Positions 1 to 10,203 of a DNA stretch of 64,000 bases are shown here, piece by piece; position 1 is the first letter of the stretch; each line of letters starts with the position of its first letter. Made by a program: the position numbers and the translations under genes. Under the pieces are notes generated by a model. It was given only the letters and a program-made list of their open reading frames with translations. It was not told where the DNA came from and searched no databases. Origin of the DNA: Clostridiales bacterium (GTDB lineage: Bacteria > Bacillota > Desulfotomaculia > Desulfotomaculales > VENG01); assembly GCA_021736985.1 (NCBI GenBank), contig JAIPEW010000002.1, positions 62,001 to 126,000 on the forward strand, given 5' to 3'.

Positions 1-105
1 AGATTTTGGATTCACCACAGCCGCAGATACAGAAATCTGCGCCGATCCAATATCGAAAAAAATGTAAATCCTTTTTTTTTTGAAAGACCAAGGTAATGCT
101 CCTCT
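1..105 (-). CDS. ftsA: Probable 5' end of ftsA (cell division actin-like protein), truncated by window edge
   Basis: Minus-strand frame reads ...KKKRIYIFFDIGSAQISVSAAVVNPKS, resembling the actin-fold N-terminal xDIGS motif; ftsA commonly follows sbp/DUF1290. The start is unclear: a TTG with a good SD (GAGGAG) is one frame off across an A10 tract. Confidence 0.45.
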
Positions 106-180
106 CTGCTATTTACTAAAGTTTACTAAACTGTAAAATTCAACGTTAGATGAAATATCCCTTTTATTGTATTATAAAAA

Positions 181-537
181 TTATTTTCTATTTAATAAAT
201 GCCTGCGTATTAAAGATACATTTTGGAAAATTCGTACACCGAATGCTACAACTGCAGCAAGATATAAGTCAATACCAAGCCTGTCACCAATAAATACTAA
301 TCCTGCAGCCAGCATAGCATTAGTAAAGAACCCGGAGATAAATATCACGTGATCAAAACTATCGTCTACAGCAGCACGAATACCTCCTAGTACAGAATCA
401 ACTGCTGCTAAAGCAGCTACTGAAGTATATACTGCATAATACTCCGGCAGCGATACTGGTATATTTAAACCTAAAAATATACCAACTAAGGTTCCCAGTA
501 TAACAAGCACAATGCCGGCCCACATCATAATATACAC
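181..537 (-). CDS. sbp: Small basic protein, DUF1290 (Sbp) family
   Basis: 118 aa, multi-TM, family-like sequence; located after DUF881 genes at the end of a dcw cluster. Confidence 0.85.
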   Translation of the reverse strand: MYIMMWAGIVLVILGTLVGIFLGLNIPVSLPEYYAVYTSVAALAAVDSVLGGIRAAVDDSFDHVIFISGFFTNAMLAAGLVFIGDRLGIDLYLAAVVAFGVRIFQNVSLIRRHLLNRK

Positions 538-542
538 CTTCT

Positions 543-1244
543 TTACATGGATTTAGCATATTTAAAGTTATTCTCTTTAAAATAAGCCGGAACCGTTAAC
601 TCTTCATGTTTTTTTATTTTAACTTTTATACCCAAATTCCCCAGGTAATCACGAAGCCCACCGGGTATAGCCAGCGCGTGCTCCAATGCTTGCGGATCAC
701 CTACAGCTAAAACCTGGTACGGGGGAACTATTCTTTTAGTATTAACATTTATAAATGAGCCGGCATACCTTACTTCACTGGTTGCAATAATACGTTCGCC
801 GTTTATAGACAGCGCTTCAGCTCCAGCACCTCGTAATTCATTAATTACCTTTAATAGATCTTGATCCCTTATGATAAAAAGTGTGTTTGACTGCGAATGC
901 TCTGAGCTCTTGGGATTATCAAGAATAACTTCCACGCCTGGACCAGTAACTGTTACCATACCAGCAGCCATACGTCCTTTTTTTAGTTCACTCTTTAAAG
1001 CTTGTACAGCCTGTGCTTGTCCTGCATTTACTTGTTTTAACTTTATCTTTAAGTCACTAAGCTCTGCTTGTAAGTTTTTGTTATTACTTTTAAGTTGTTT
1101 TAATTCTTGTGACAACTCCTGCGTGTTTTCTCTTGGGATACCAATATTATAATCCCCGGAAACGCGAAATTGAACAGCCATTAAAAATCCCAGCGTAATA
1201 GCTACCAGGGACAATGATATATATACATAATACTTTTGCGGCAT
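543..1244 (-). CDS. DUF881 family protein
   Basis: N-terminal TM, coiled coil, then VTGPGVEVILDN...LLKVINELRGAGAEALSINGERI typical of DUF881. Confidence 0.9.
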   Translation of the reverse strand: MPQKYYVYISLSLVAITLGFLMAVQFRVSGDYNIGIPRENTQELSQELKQLKSNNKNLQAELSDLKIKLKQVNAGQAQAVQALKSELKKGRMAAGMVTVTGPGVEVILDNPKSSEHSQSNTLFIIRDQDLLKVINELRGAGAEALSINGERIIATSEVRYAGSFINVNTKRIVPPYQVLAVGDPQALEHALAIPGGLRDYLGNLGIKVKIKKHEELTVPAYFKENNFKYAKSM

Positions 1245-1275
1245 GTAATCACCTCAACTATTAAAAACAAAACAA

Positions 1276-1983
1276 TCATTGTGTAGGTCTAGCATAATCA
1301 AAGTTCATTCCTCCCTCGTAAGGCGGAATTGCCAGGCTCGACTCTTTTTTTAAACTTATTTCTATACCCCAAAACTTGAGCTTGTCTATTACGCCTCCTT
1401 TCATAGTTAAGGAATTATAGAGAGTATTGGAATCTCCTATAGCCTTTATTACAAAAGGAGGACTTAACCTGACATTTTTATTTATCAACACTGTAGGCCC
1501 AATACAACGTACTTCTGTAAGGGCAGTAATTCTATGCTCGTTCATAGAAAGTGCTTCTGCACCGGCAGCCTTAAGCTCATTCAAAACTCTAAGTACATCT
1601 TCGTCATGCAGTATATATAGATTGGGGTTGTCGCCCGGGCTTAAGTTTTCTTGACTGTCATTCAATGTAACTTTTATTCCAGGCCCTTTCAGTTCAGTCA
1701 ATCCAGCAAACGCTCTTACTGTATCCACTTCCTGCTTTAAATTGGCAAGCTCGGGCCCGGCAGCAGCTTTATCAAGCTCACTGCGGTAATGCTTTACTTT
1801 TTCATGCAATTTATCATTTTCTTCCCGGGCTGATTCTATCTTTACTTTTAAGCTTTTAGGTCTGGCAAAATTTAATGATTCTTGCTGCATTTGTAATTCA
1901 GCAGATTCTTTGAATTGAGCTGATATAAAAAAACCTATAAGTACACAGGCTGCCGCCAGCGTAATAAAAGCAGTTTTTCTCAA
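1276..1983 (-). CDS. DUF881 family protein (tandem paralog)
   Basis: Same architecture: LKGPGIKVTLND...VLRVLNELKAAGAEALSMNEHRI. Confidence 0.9.
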   Translation of the reverse strand: MRKTAFITLAAACVLIGFFISAQFKESAELQMQQESLNFARPKSLKVKIESAREENDKLHEKVKHYRSELDKAAAGPELANLKQEVDTVRAFAGLTELKGPGIKVTLNDSQENLSPGDNPNLYILHDEDVLRVLNELKAAGAEALSMNEHRITALTEVRCIGPTVLINKNVRLSPPFVIKAIGDSNTLYNSLTMKGGVIDKLKFWGIEISLKKESSLAIPPYEGGMNFDYARPTQ

Positions 1984-2013
1984 GTAATTCCACCCGCACT
2001 TTTATAAATTATT

Positions 2014-2748
2014 TTATTTCTTATATTTTATAACCGGTGAATCAACAGAAGACAAGTCTGCATATATTATTTCTTTATTTTGATTCTGTACTTTATTAAT
2101 TACTTTTAAAAATAAATCGCCTTTTTTATTAATTTTATCCGGTATCCCAATGTCGCATTGTATCCCTCGCAAGGTATACAGTGTAAATGAACCTCCGGAT
2201 TCGTAGTGTATTTCAGATAAACAGGTGACCAATCCGGAAGGGAGATCTTCAACTACTTGCAGGGCCGCTGCAAGTCCTTTACCCGTTACAGTTTCACCGG
2301 GCCCGTTGAAACTGTTATCAATACCGGTAATGAGTGGTAAATTGTTATCCAACTTCTTTATTCTTTGCAAATAAGTTTTTTCTCTATCTATTTGTATAAA
2401 ACCGCTGCTGCCTTTTAAAAGCGCTGCCGGTTTTCTTTCTTCGATTTTAATCAAAACTGAAGCAGGTAGATCTCTTTTTACTTCTACCTTTTTTATAAAT
2501 GATATAACCTTTAAATTCGAAGCTGTTTTTTTGGTACTTATCTTAAATATATTAGTTCCCGTACGTAAAGCAGAAAAATGAATAATTTCCTGCCTGCTTA
2601 ACTGGCAGTTACCCTGTACGTTAATTTCTTTCACTTCAAAATAGGGTGAATTAAAAAGAATAAATATGCAGAGGGCAAGTAAAAACAGCAAAAAGAGACT
2701 CTGGTATATATTTCTTGATTTACTTGCACGCCTAGCATATAACCCCAT
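2014..2748 (-). CDS. ftsQ: Cell division protein FtsQ/DivIB (POTRA domain)
   Basis: Single N-terminal TM followed by FEVKEINVQGNCQLSRQEI (POTRA-like); dcw context. Confidence 0.88.
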   Translation of the reverse strand: MGLYARRASKSRNIYQSLFLLFLLALCIFILFNSPYFEVKEINVQGNCQLSRQEIIHFSALRTGTNIFKISTKKTASNLKVISFIKKVEVKRDLPASVLIKIEERKPAALLKGSSGFIQIDREKTYLQRIKKLDNNLPLITGIDNSFNGPGETVTGKGLAAALQVVEDLPSGLVTCLSEIHYESGGSFTLYTLRGIQCDIGIPDKINKKGDLFLKVINKVQNQNKEIIYADLSSVDSPVIKYKK

Positions 2749-2841
2749 AACTTACCTCCTGTAATGAAAATTTACAATTACTTATTATTATATCTTAATA
2801 TACATATTCTTGTCCAAAACAAAACTAAAAAAGAGTCCACA

Positions 2842-4095
2842 TTAACTGTGCACTCGAAATATCCGGGCCCCTAAAGCATTATATTTACTCTCTATTCTTT
2901 CATAGCCGCGGTCTATATGCTCAACATTTTCTAAAACAGAACCATCTTCCCCAGCCAGCGCTGCCAGGACCAGGGCAGCTCCAGCCCTTAAATCACTCAC
3001 TTCCACCTGTGCCCCGGTTAACTGCTTAACTCCTTTAATAATAGAAGTTTGACCTTCTACCTTTAGATTTGCTCCCATACGCCTCAATTCCATAACGTGT
3101 TTATACCTGTTTTCAAATACCGACTCGGTAACAACACTAGTACCTTCAGCTAAAGTAAGCAAAGACATAAATTGAGGCTGCATATCAGTTGGAAAACCGG
3201 GATAAGGCATAGTCTTAATATCCACAGGTTTTGGCCTGTGGGATGCATTAACATTAATCCAATCATCACCCGTTTTAATATTTACACCTGCTTCTTTTAG
3301 CTTTGCTATTACCGGTTCCACATGCTCTGGTATAACATTCGATATTGTCATATTTCCCATTGTAATAGCACCTGCTATCATGTGAGTCCCTGCTTCAATA
3401 CGGTCAGGAATAACAGTGTGTTCATTCGGATAAAGCTTTTCTACTCCTTCAATTTTTATATTAGTTGTTCCCGCACCTTTTATCCTTGCCCCCACTCTAT
3501 TTAAAAAATTTTGTAAGTCTATAATTTCCGGTTCTTTAGCTGCATTGCGTATAATTGTAGTACCCCTAGCCAGTACCGCAGCCATCATTAAATTTTCTGT
3601 AGCTCCTACACTGGGGAGGTCAAGGTGTATATCGGCCCCTTTCAACTTTGGAGTTTCAGCTATAATATACCCGAATTTCTCAATTACCTGTGCTCCCATT
3701 GCCTTTAAACCTTTTATATGCAGATTCATAGGCCGTGATCCAATATTACAACCACCGGGGTAACTTATTTTTGCCCTGCAAAAGCGGCCTATAAGGGCTC
3801 CTAAAACTAAATTGGAAGCTCTCATTTTTCTCATTAATTCTTCAGATACTTCAGTAACTTTAATATTCTGTGCATCAACTTTCACCGTGTCCTTACTGCA
3901 TTCTACAACGGCACCCAGGTGCATTAAGACTTCTTTCATCACCTCCACATCCCTCAACCTGGGCACCTCTTTAATATAACACTGTCCTTCCACTAATAAA
4001 CACGCAGCGAGAATAGGTAAAGTTGAATTTTTAGACCCGCAAACCTTTATCGTTCCCTTTAGAGGATTCCCCCCTACAATCATAAACTTATGCAA
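2842..4095 (-). CDS. murA: UDP-N-acetylglucosamine 1-carboxyvinyltransferase
   Basis: GGNPLKGTIKVCGSKNSTLPILAA, full length 417 aa EPSP-synthase family. Confidence 0.96.
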   Translation of the reverse strand: MHKFMIVGGNPLKGTIKVCGSKNSTLPILAACLLVEGQCYIKEVPRLRDVEVMKEVLMHLGAVVECSKDTVKVDAQNIKVTEVSEELMRKMRASNLVLGALIGRFCRAKISYPGGCNIGSRPMNLHIKGLKAMGAQVIEKFGYIIAETPKLKGADIHLDLPSVGATENLMMAAVLARGTTIIRNAAKEPEIIDLQNFLNRVGARIKGAGTTNIKIEGVEKLYPNEHTVIPDRIEAGTHMIAGAITMGNMTISNVIPEHVEPVIAKLKEAGVNIKTGDDWINVNASHRPKPVDIKTMPYPGFPTDMQPQFMSLLTLAEGTSVVTESVFENRYKHVMELRRMGANLKVEGQTSIIKGVKQLTGAQVEVSDLRAGAALVLAALAGEDGSVLENVEHIDRGYERIESKYNALGARIFRVHS

Positions 4096-4113
4096 TAGGC
4101 TGCCACCTCCGCT

Positions 4114-5025
4114 TTACAGCTCACCCACAACTTGCACCTCCAAGAAAAGTTCGATATTAAATTTTTCCATCACCATATCCTTCACTTTTTTAATAAGTGC
4201 CATCATATCAGCAGCTGAAGCATTACCAAGATTTATAAAAAAATTAGCATGCTGGGTTGATACTGCAGCATCCCCTACCTGTAAACCTTTTCCGCCTGCC
4301 AAATCTATGAGCCGCCCTGCAGAATCACCCGGAGGATTTTTAAACACACTGCCTGCATTGGGATACTTAAGAGGCTGGTTATTTTTTCTTATTTCAATAT
4401 ACCTTCTAATCAATTTATCTATATATTCTTTATCACTCTTTTCCCCTCTAAAAACAGCGCCTGTGATTATCAAATTCATGTTTTTTAGACTGCTTTTTCT
4501 ATAACTAAAACTTAATTCTTTATTTAAATACTGCTTAATATTTCCATTATAATCAACAGCACACACTTTGTTTAGCAGGTCAGACATACAGCTGCCGTGG
4601 GCACCGGCATTCATCATAACAGCGCCACCAACTGTCCCCGGTATACCTGAAGCAAACTCAAATCCGCCAATTTCATTTTCCTTAGCAAAAGAAGCCAGAG
4701 AACTTAATTTAGCACCTGCACCTGCAATAATCTCAATATCATTTTTCTCTATACTTGACATTCCACGGCCTATTTTTACTACAATACCTTTTACTCCTTT
4801 ATCAGAAACCAGTAAATTACTACAATTTCCTACTATTGTAAACGGTACTGCTGCTTCTCGTGAATAACGCAGTACTTCTTGCAAATCTCCAGTTCCAGCA
4901 GGATCCACAAAGATTTCTGCATATCCTCCAATTCGCCAGCTTGTATGTTTATGCATCGGCTCAATTTGCTTAATATTACCTGTTAATCTTGAAGATAGGT
5001 CAGAGTATAACTTATCAGAAATCAT
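4114..5025 (-). CDS. murB: UDP-N-acetylmuramate dehydrogenase
   Basis: HTSWRIGGYAEIFV..., GSVFKNPPGDSAGRLID, 303 aa. Confidence 0.95.
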   Translation of the reverse strand: MISDKLYSDLSSRLTGNIKQIEPMHKHTSWRIGGYAEIFVDPAGTGDLQEVLRYSREAAVPFTIVGNCSNLLVSDKGVKGIVVKIGRGMSSIEKNDIEIIAGAGAKLSSLASFAKENEIGGFEFASGIPGTVGGAVMMNAGAHGSCMSDLLNKVCAVDYNGNIKQYLNKELSFSYRKSSLKNMNLIITGAVFRGEKSDKEYIDKLIRRYIEIRKNNQPLKYPNAGSVFKNPPGDSAGRLIDLAGGKGLQVGDAAVSTQHANFFINLGNASAADMMALIKKVKDMVMEKFNIELFLEVQVVGEL

Positions 5026-6406
5026 TTGTCTTCTCCTTCAAACGCTTAACAAATTCTACACTTACATTCCATATATTACCTGCACCCATGGTTAAAACCA
5101 TATCACCGGGACTTACTGAATTAAGTAAATACTGTACAATTTCGTCTTGTTCACGAAAATATTTTACATTATTAACTCCGTTATTATTTAAAGAACGAAC
5201 TATTAAATTGGAATTAACGCTTTCCAGAGGCTTTTCCCCGGCACCATATATTTCATTTATTATTACTTCGTCTGCATTATAAAAAACACTTCCAAAACGC
5301 TCATATAAAAGAGCAGTTCTGCTGTACCGGTGAGGCTGAAAAACACTTACCACTCTGCGCGGTTTTAGCTGCCTTGCTGCTTGTAAAGTAGCTTCTACTT
5401 CAGTAGGATGATGGGCATAATCATCTACTACCTTTACTTCATTAATATCGCCTAAAAGCTGAAATCTTCTACCTGCTCCACAAAAAGATTGCAGTACCTC
5501 ACTAACCTGCCTGAAAGGAATACCCATACTGCATGCAGTTGCTGCAACTGCAAGAGCATTGGTCAAATTATGTCTTCCAGGTAATAGTAAGTTCAAATAT
5601 CCCAGGTACCTTTCCCTGAAATAAATATGTCCACCTGTACCCTTTCCGTTAAAACTTATTTCGCTGGCAAAATAATCTGCCGCAGGATACATTAAAGAAT
5701 AAGTTACAATTGACTTTCCTTTACATCTATTTATAATCTTGCCAACGCCGGGATCATCCAGGCAGGCAACTGCAAACCCATCGCTTTTAACATTATCTAT
5801 AAAGTTTTTAAAAGCATTTTCAACTTCCGACATATTACCATAGAAATCCAGGTGGTCATCTTCAATATTGGTAACTACTGCAACGTGTGGAACTAACTTT
5901 AAAAAAGAGCCGTCGCTTTCATCTGCTTCGGCAACCAGATATTCTCCCGAACCTAATTTTGCATTCCCGCCAATTTCAGGCAGTTCACCTCCAATTAATA
6001 TGGTCGGGTCAAAACCTGTTTTTTCTAATACTGCAGCCATCATTGATGTAGTCGTTGTTTTTCCATGGGCCCCGCAAATTGCAATTCCTTTCTTTTGCAG
6101 CATTAACATTGCCAGCAAATCTCCCCTGTGTATAACCGGGATACCTTTTTTCTCGGCTTCAAGTAATTCCGGATTATTACGTGGTATAGCTGTAGAAATC
6201 ACTACCAGATCAGGCGAATCAATATTTTCCGCCCGGTGCCCTTGATAGCATACAGCTCCGCCGGATTCCAACTTTTCTACCATCCTGGCCCGGCTTAAAT
6301 CAGAACCGGATACCTTTCGGCCCATTTTCAACAATATATGCGCCAGGCCGCTCATGCCTGCGCCCCCTATCCCAATAAAATGTATCTTATCCGGTATTGA
6401 CTGCAC
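5015..6406 (-). CDS. murC: UDP-N-acetylmuramate--L-alanine ligase
   Basis: IHFIGIGGAGMSGLA, GAHGKTTTTSM, DDYAHHPTEV. Confidence 0.96.
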   Translation of the reverse strand: MQSIPDKIHFIGIGGAGMSGLAHILLKMGRKVSGSDLSRARMVEKLESGGAVCYQGHRAENIDSPDLVVISTAIPRNNPELLEAEKKGIPVIHRGDLLAMLMLQKKGIAICGAHGKTTTTSMMAAVLEKTGFDPTILIGGELPEIGGNAKLGSGEYLVAEADESDGSFLKLVPHVAVVTNIEDDHLDFYGNMSEVENAFKNFIDNVKSDGFAVACLDDPGVGKIINRCKGKSIVTYSLMYPAADYFASEISFNGKGTGGHIYFRERYLGYLNLLLPGRHNLTNALAVAATACSMGIPFRQVSEVLQSFCGAGRRFQLLGDINEVKVVDDYAHHPTEVEATLQAARQLKPRRVVSVFQPHRYSRTALLYERFGSVFYNADEVIINEIYGAGEKPLESVNSNLIVRSLNNNGVNNVKYFREQDEIVQYLLNSVSPGDMVLTMGAGNIWNVSVEFVKRLKEKTNDF

Positions 6407-6550
6407 AGCTTATCATCAACTCCTTCCTATTTTAACTACCGGGGCGACATATACTTTATATTATGTTGCAATAACAATAGGTGTTACTGTTAAGCTTGTC
6501 TATTAATCATATGTAATAAAATAACAATTCTCATTTTAAAACATGAGAAA

Positions 6551-7663
6551 TTAAATAATAAATCTATCTAAACAATTTAAAATTTCCTTTAGTGCCCCCG
6601 GCTTACCCAGGGACAGGCTGCCCTGGTGCATTTTTTCTAATAAATCTTTATCTAAAACTAATTTTTTTATTTTATCCCCCAGCAATTTTGCATTAATGTC
6701 TTTGTCCAGGATCATCTCGGAAGCACCATTTTCCACCATTGCACGTGCGTTATATTCCTGGTGGTTTTCAGCAGCAAAAGGATACGGCACTAGTATACAC
6801 GGAACACCCCTTACTGTCATTTCGGACAGAGTAGCCGCACCTGCCCTGCACACAGCCAGGTCAGCAGCAGCAAGAACCTCCGGCATATCATGTAAATACG
6901 AAATAACCTGTATATTATTATTTGTTTCCGACAAGTGAAAATCAATTTTTTTACAGAAATTAAAAAAATCCCGGTACCCCTTTTCCCCGGTGACATGTAT
7001 AAACTTAAACAGTTTTTCTTTTTTAAATTCTTTTAAAACCCCTGTCATTGCCTCATTTATACTTTTAGCTCCCTGACTTCCTCCAAAAGAAAGGATCAAT
7101 AATTCTTCTGGTCTTATTCCCAGGTTTTCTCTCGCTTTTTTCCTATCACGTGTAATAACCTCCGGTCTTACGGGGAGTCCTGTAATTATTTTTTTTGAAT
7201 AACGTGGAAAGCGGGAAATAGAATCCTCAAATGTAACCATAGTTCTATTGGCGAATACAGATAATACCCGGTTGGTGATTCCAGGCAGGGCATTTTGCTC
7301 ATGTATTAATGTAGGAATACGCAGCGATACAGCAGCCATAATTACAGGCCCGCATACATACCCGCCGGTTCCTATTACTGCAGAGGGCTTAAAGGCTTTT
7401 ATAGCACGGCGTGCTCGCATTATTCCCCCACCAGCCCTTAGCAATACAATTAAATTTTTGGGTGTCAAACTACGTTTCAACCCGGACATGTTCAATTCTT
7501 TAAACTTAAAACCTGTTTTTCCAATAATTTTAGCTTCCATACCACTTGCAGTACCAATATATAGTATCTCTGCTCCCGGGTATTTATCTTCTATACCACG
7601 TGCTATAGCAAGCGCCGGGTAAATATGCCCCCCGGTTCCCCCACCGGTTATTACAAAACGCAT
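6551..7663 (-). CDS. murG: UDP-GlcNAc:undecaprenyl-PP-MurNAc-pentapeptide GlcNAc transferase
   Basis: GGGTGGHIYPALA, LIHEQNALPG, GGSQGA, CRAGAATLSE. Confidence 0.96.
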   Translation of the reverse strand: MRFVITGGGTGGHIYPALAIARGIEDKYPGAEILYIGTASGMEAKIIGKTGFKFKELNMSGLKRSLTPKNLIVLLRAGGGIMRARRAIKAFKPSAVIGTGGYVCGPVIMAAVSLRIPTLIHEQNALPGITNRVLSVFANRTMVTFEDSISRFPRYSKKIITGLPVRPEVITRDRKKARENLGIRPEELLILSFGGSQGAKSINEAMTGVLKEFKKEKLFKFIHVTGEKGYRDFFNFCKKIDFHLSETNNNIQVISYLHDMPEVLAAADLAVCRAGAATLSEMTVRGVPCILVPYPFAAENHQEYNARAMVENGASEMILDKDINAKLLGDKIKKLVLDKDLLEKMHQGSLSLGKPGALKEILNCLDRFII

Positions 7664-7690
7664 TTTTTCACTCCCTAAAATCTGATTCTA

Positions 7691-8806
7691 TCACCTGCTA
7701 GATATGTGCCTGGAGATATTTAACAAAATCCCCGTACTCATCAGCGTAAAAACTAACGAAGTCCCCCCGTAACTAACAAAAGGTAAGGTTATTCCTGTAA
7801 CAGGCAGCGAACTTGTAACAACTCCTATATTTATTATTGCCTGTAAGCAAATACCAGAAACAATACCCGCAGCTAATAAGCTCCCAAAATTATCTGAACT
7901 AGTTATAGCAACTTTAAGACCCCGCCACAAAAAAATAACAAACAACATAATAACCAGAAAAGAGCCAATAAAACCTAATTCTTCACCTATTGCTGCAAAA
8001 ATAAAATCAGTATGCCTTTCGGGCAAAAAAAGAAATTTAGAATGTCTTCCCTGTCCCAGTCCTGTTCCCATAAACCCCCCGGAACCCAGCGACATTAAGG
8101 AATTTATTATATGCCATCCTGCACCGGTAGGATCAGCCTCAGGATCAAGAAAAGCAAAAAACCTCTTCCTGCGATAAGGTTCTACCCAGATTGCAGCAGT
8201 CACCATCGCCAGGCCAAAACCGCAAAGCCCCCCCAGCTGTTTTCCCCGGGCACCGGCCACAAAACACATTATGACCAGGGTGCTCATAAGAGTAGCTGCA
8301 GTTCCCAAGTCAGGCTGCATTAATATAAGTATTGAAGCAAAGCCCCCGATTATTATAAACGGGAGAACACCTTTAGTAAAATTCCTTACCTGTTCTTTTT
8401 TTGCTGCCAGGCCATATGCAGTAAAAATTATGATACAGAGTTTTACAAATTCAGATGGTTGAAAACTTACAGGTCCAAGGTTAAGCCATCTCTGTGCGCC
8501 TAAATAGGATGCTCCTATACCGGGTAGTAAAACCAGTATTAAAAATGCAAATGCAGTAAGTAATATTAAAGCCTTGTATTTTGCATACTTCCAGTAGTCT
8601 ATATTCATTGTTACAAACATAGCAATTAATCCTAGTAAAGCATATATAAACTGGCGTTTAAAAAAATAAAAAGGGTCATTAAACGGGCCCCTGGGATCAC
8701 CTGCATAATAAACACTCGCACTAAAAACCATAACAAGTCCTACACACAGCAGTGCCAGAACTGATAAAAAAAGCAAAAAGTCGGGAGCACGTCTCCTAAC
8801 TCCCAT
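7691..8806 (-). CDS. ftsW: FtsW/SpoVE family SEDS peptidoglycan polymerase
   Basis: SEDS signatures (GLGxGRHSKFLFLPERHTDFIFAAIGEELG, PFVSYGGTSL); start likely at MGVRRRAPDF rather than the upstream ATG. Confidence 0.92.
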   Translation of the reverse strand: MGVRRRAPDFLLFLSVLALLCVGLVMVFSASVYYAGDPRGPFNDPFYFFKRQFIYALLGLIAMFVTMNIDYWKYAKYKALILLTAFAFLILVLLPGIGASYLGAQRWLNLGPVSFQPSEFVKLCIIIFTAYGLAAKKEQVRNFTKGVLPFIIIGGFASILILMQPDLGTAATLMSTLVIMCFVAGARGKQLGGLCGFGLAMVTAAIWVEPYRRKRFFAFLDPEADPTGAGWHIINSLMSLGSGGFMGTGLGQGRHSKFLFLPERHTDFIFAAIGEELGFIGSFLVIMLFVIFLWRGLKVAITSSDNFGSLLAAGIVSGICLQAIINIGVVTSSLPVTGITLPFVSYGGTSLVFTLMSTGILLNISRHISSR

Positions 8807-8810
8807 TAAA

Positions 8811-10172
8811 TTACCCCCCAAGGCTTTTCACGATATTTTTAAAATATTCGCCTCGTTCTTCATAATCATTAAACATATCCCAGCTGGCACATGCAGGAGA
8901 CATTAGTACAATCTCTCCAGTGCGGGCTTCTTCATGTGCAAGTATAACTGCGTGTTTTAAATCGTCTGCCTTTAATATCCTGGTGTTACCCTGCTTTTCA
9001 ACAGCACCCTTTATTTCTTGTGCTGATTCTCCCAGAACAATTACAACCCTGGCTTTTTTATTTATTTGGACAGCCAGCTCGGAAAAATCATTACCCTTGT
9101 TACGTCCACCAGCTATTAGAACCACCGGTTCATTATATGCCTGCAGCGCTTTAATACTTGCCTCCGGATTTGTACCCTTGGAGTCATTTACATATTTTAC
9201 CTTATTTATTTCAGCTGCTAATTCCAGGCGGTGAGAGACTCCGGAAAATTCGCTCAATGTAGAGGCAAGCATTTCCGAGCGCACTCCCACGGCTAAACCA
9301 CATGCAATAACCGCAAGAGCATTTTCCAGGTTATGACTACCGGGGATAGACACCGCAGAGGCATTCATTATAAACATTGATTTACCAGTACTCAACCTGG
9401 CAAATACCTTCCCGTCTTCAACAAAAACCCCTTTTTCTAAAATATGTTTACGGCTGAAAAATATAACCTCTCCAGGTGCCTGCTGCCGCATTTTATAAAC
9501 CAGGGGATCATCATAATTTAATACTGCCGTATCATTTTTGCTTTGACTGTCAAATATTCTTGCTTTGCACCGGGCATATTCCTCTATACTTACATGTCTA
9601 TCCAGGTGATCAGGTGTCAAATTTAACACGACACCTACCCGGGGGCGAAAAAAAGCAGTTGTTTCCAGTTGAAAACTAGAAACTTCTAAAACTACAACAC
9701 TCTCGGGATCAACCTCCTCTACGATATCGATAAAAGGAATACCAATATTACCAGCTACAAACGTCTTATACCCCGCATCTTTAAAAACTTGGCCCGTAAG
9801 AACGGTTGTTGTAGTTTTTCCATTAGTCCCGGTAATTGCAACAACCGGGGAATTAACAAAACGCCAGGCTAATTCCAGTTCGCCAATTACGGGAACACCT
9901 GCTTCTTCAGCTTTTATCACCGGAGATGCCCACAGAGGCACTCCCGGGCTAACCACAGCCATGTGGAAACTTTCAGGGTAAATTTCAGGACAATTACCCA
10001 GAGACAATTCTATATTGGATTTTTTTAATAATTCAGAATTAATATCAAGCTCTTCAGCAGTCTTATTATCAGTAAGCACAGGTCGTGCACCTCTTTGTGC
10101 CAAAAAACGTGCCGCAGAAATACCACTCCTTGCGGCACCTATTACTAATACAGGGACACCTTGCAGATTCAA
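8811..10172 (-). CDS. murD: UDP-N-acetylmuramoyl-L-alanine--D-glutamate ligase
   Basis: ITGTNGKTTTTVL, NDSKGTNPEAS, LMSPACASWDMFNDYEERGEYF. Confidence 0.96.
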   Translation of the reverse strand: MNLQGVPVLVIGAARSGISAARFLAQRGARPVLTDNKTAEELDINSELLKKSNIELSLGNCPEIYPESFHMAVVSPGVPLWASPVIKAEEAGVPVIGELELAWRFVNSPVVAITGTNGKTTTTVLTGQVFKDAGYKTFVAGNIGIPFIDIVEEVDPESVVVLEVSSFQLETTAFFRPRVGVVLNLTPDHLDRHVSIEEYARCKARIFDSQSKNDTAVLNYDDPLVYKMRQQAPGEVIFFSRKHILEKGVFVEDGKVFARLSTGKSMFIMNASAVSIPGSHNLENALAVIACGLAVGVRSEMLASTLSEFSGVSHRLELAAEINKVKYVNDSKGTNPEASIKALQAYNEPVVLIAGGRNKGNDFSELAVQINKKARVVIVLGESAQEIKGAVEKQGNTRILKADDLKHAVILAHEEARTGEIVLMSPACASWDMFNDYEERGEYFKNIVKSLGG

Positions 10173-10203
10173 GCTATGTTCATTCCTTCCCTATGTTTTT
10201 TAA

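Noticed and set aside
871-1152. Plus-strand ORFs antisense to dcw and other genes (e.g. 871-1152, 5868-6245, 12236-12694, 20813-21502, 28170-28754)
   Set aside because: They lie opposite well-supported conserved genes, lack recognisable domains and look like shadow ORFs.
1276-1983. Tandem DUF881 genes as a novel duplication
   Set aside because: Adjacent DUF881 paralogs near sbp/ftsQ are, to my knowledge, common in Firmicutes; not unusual.
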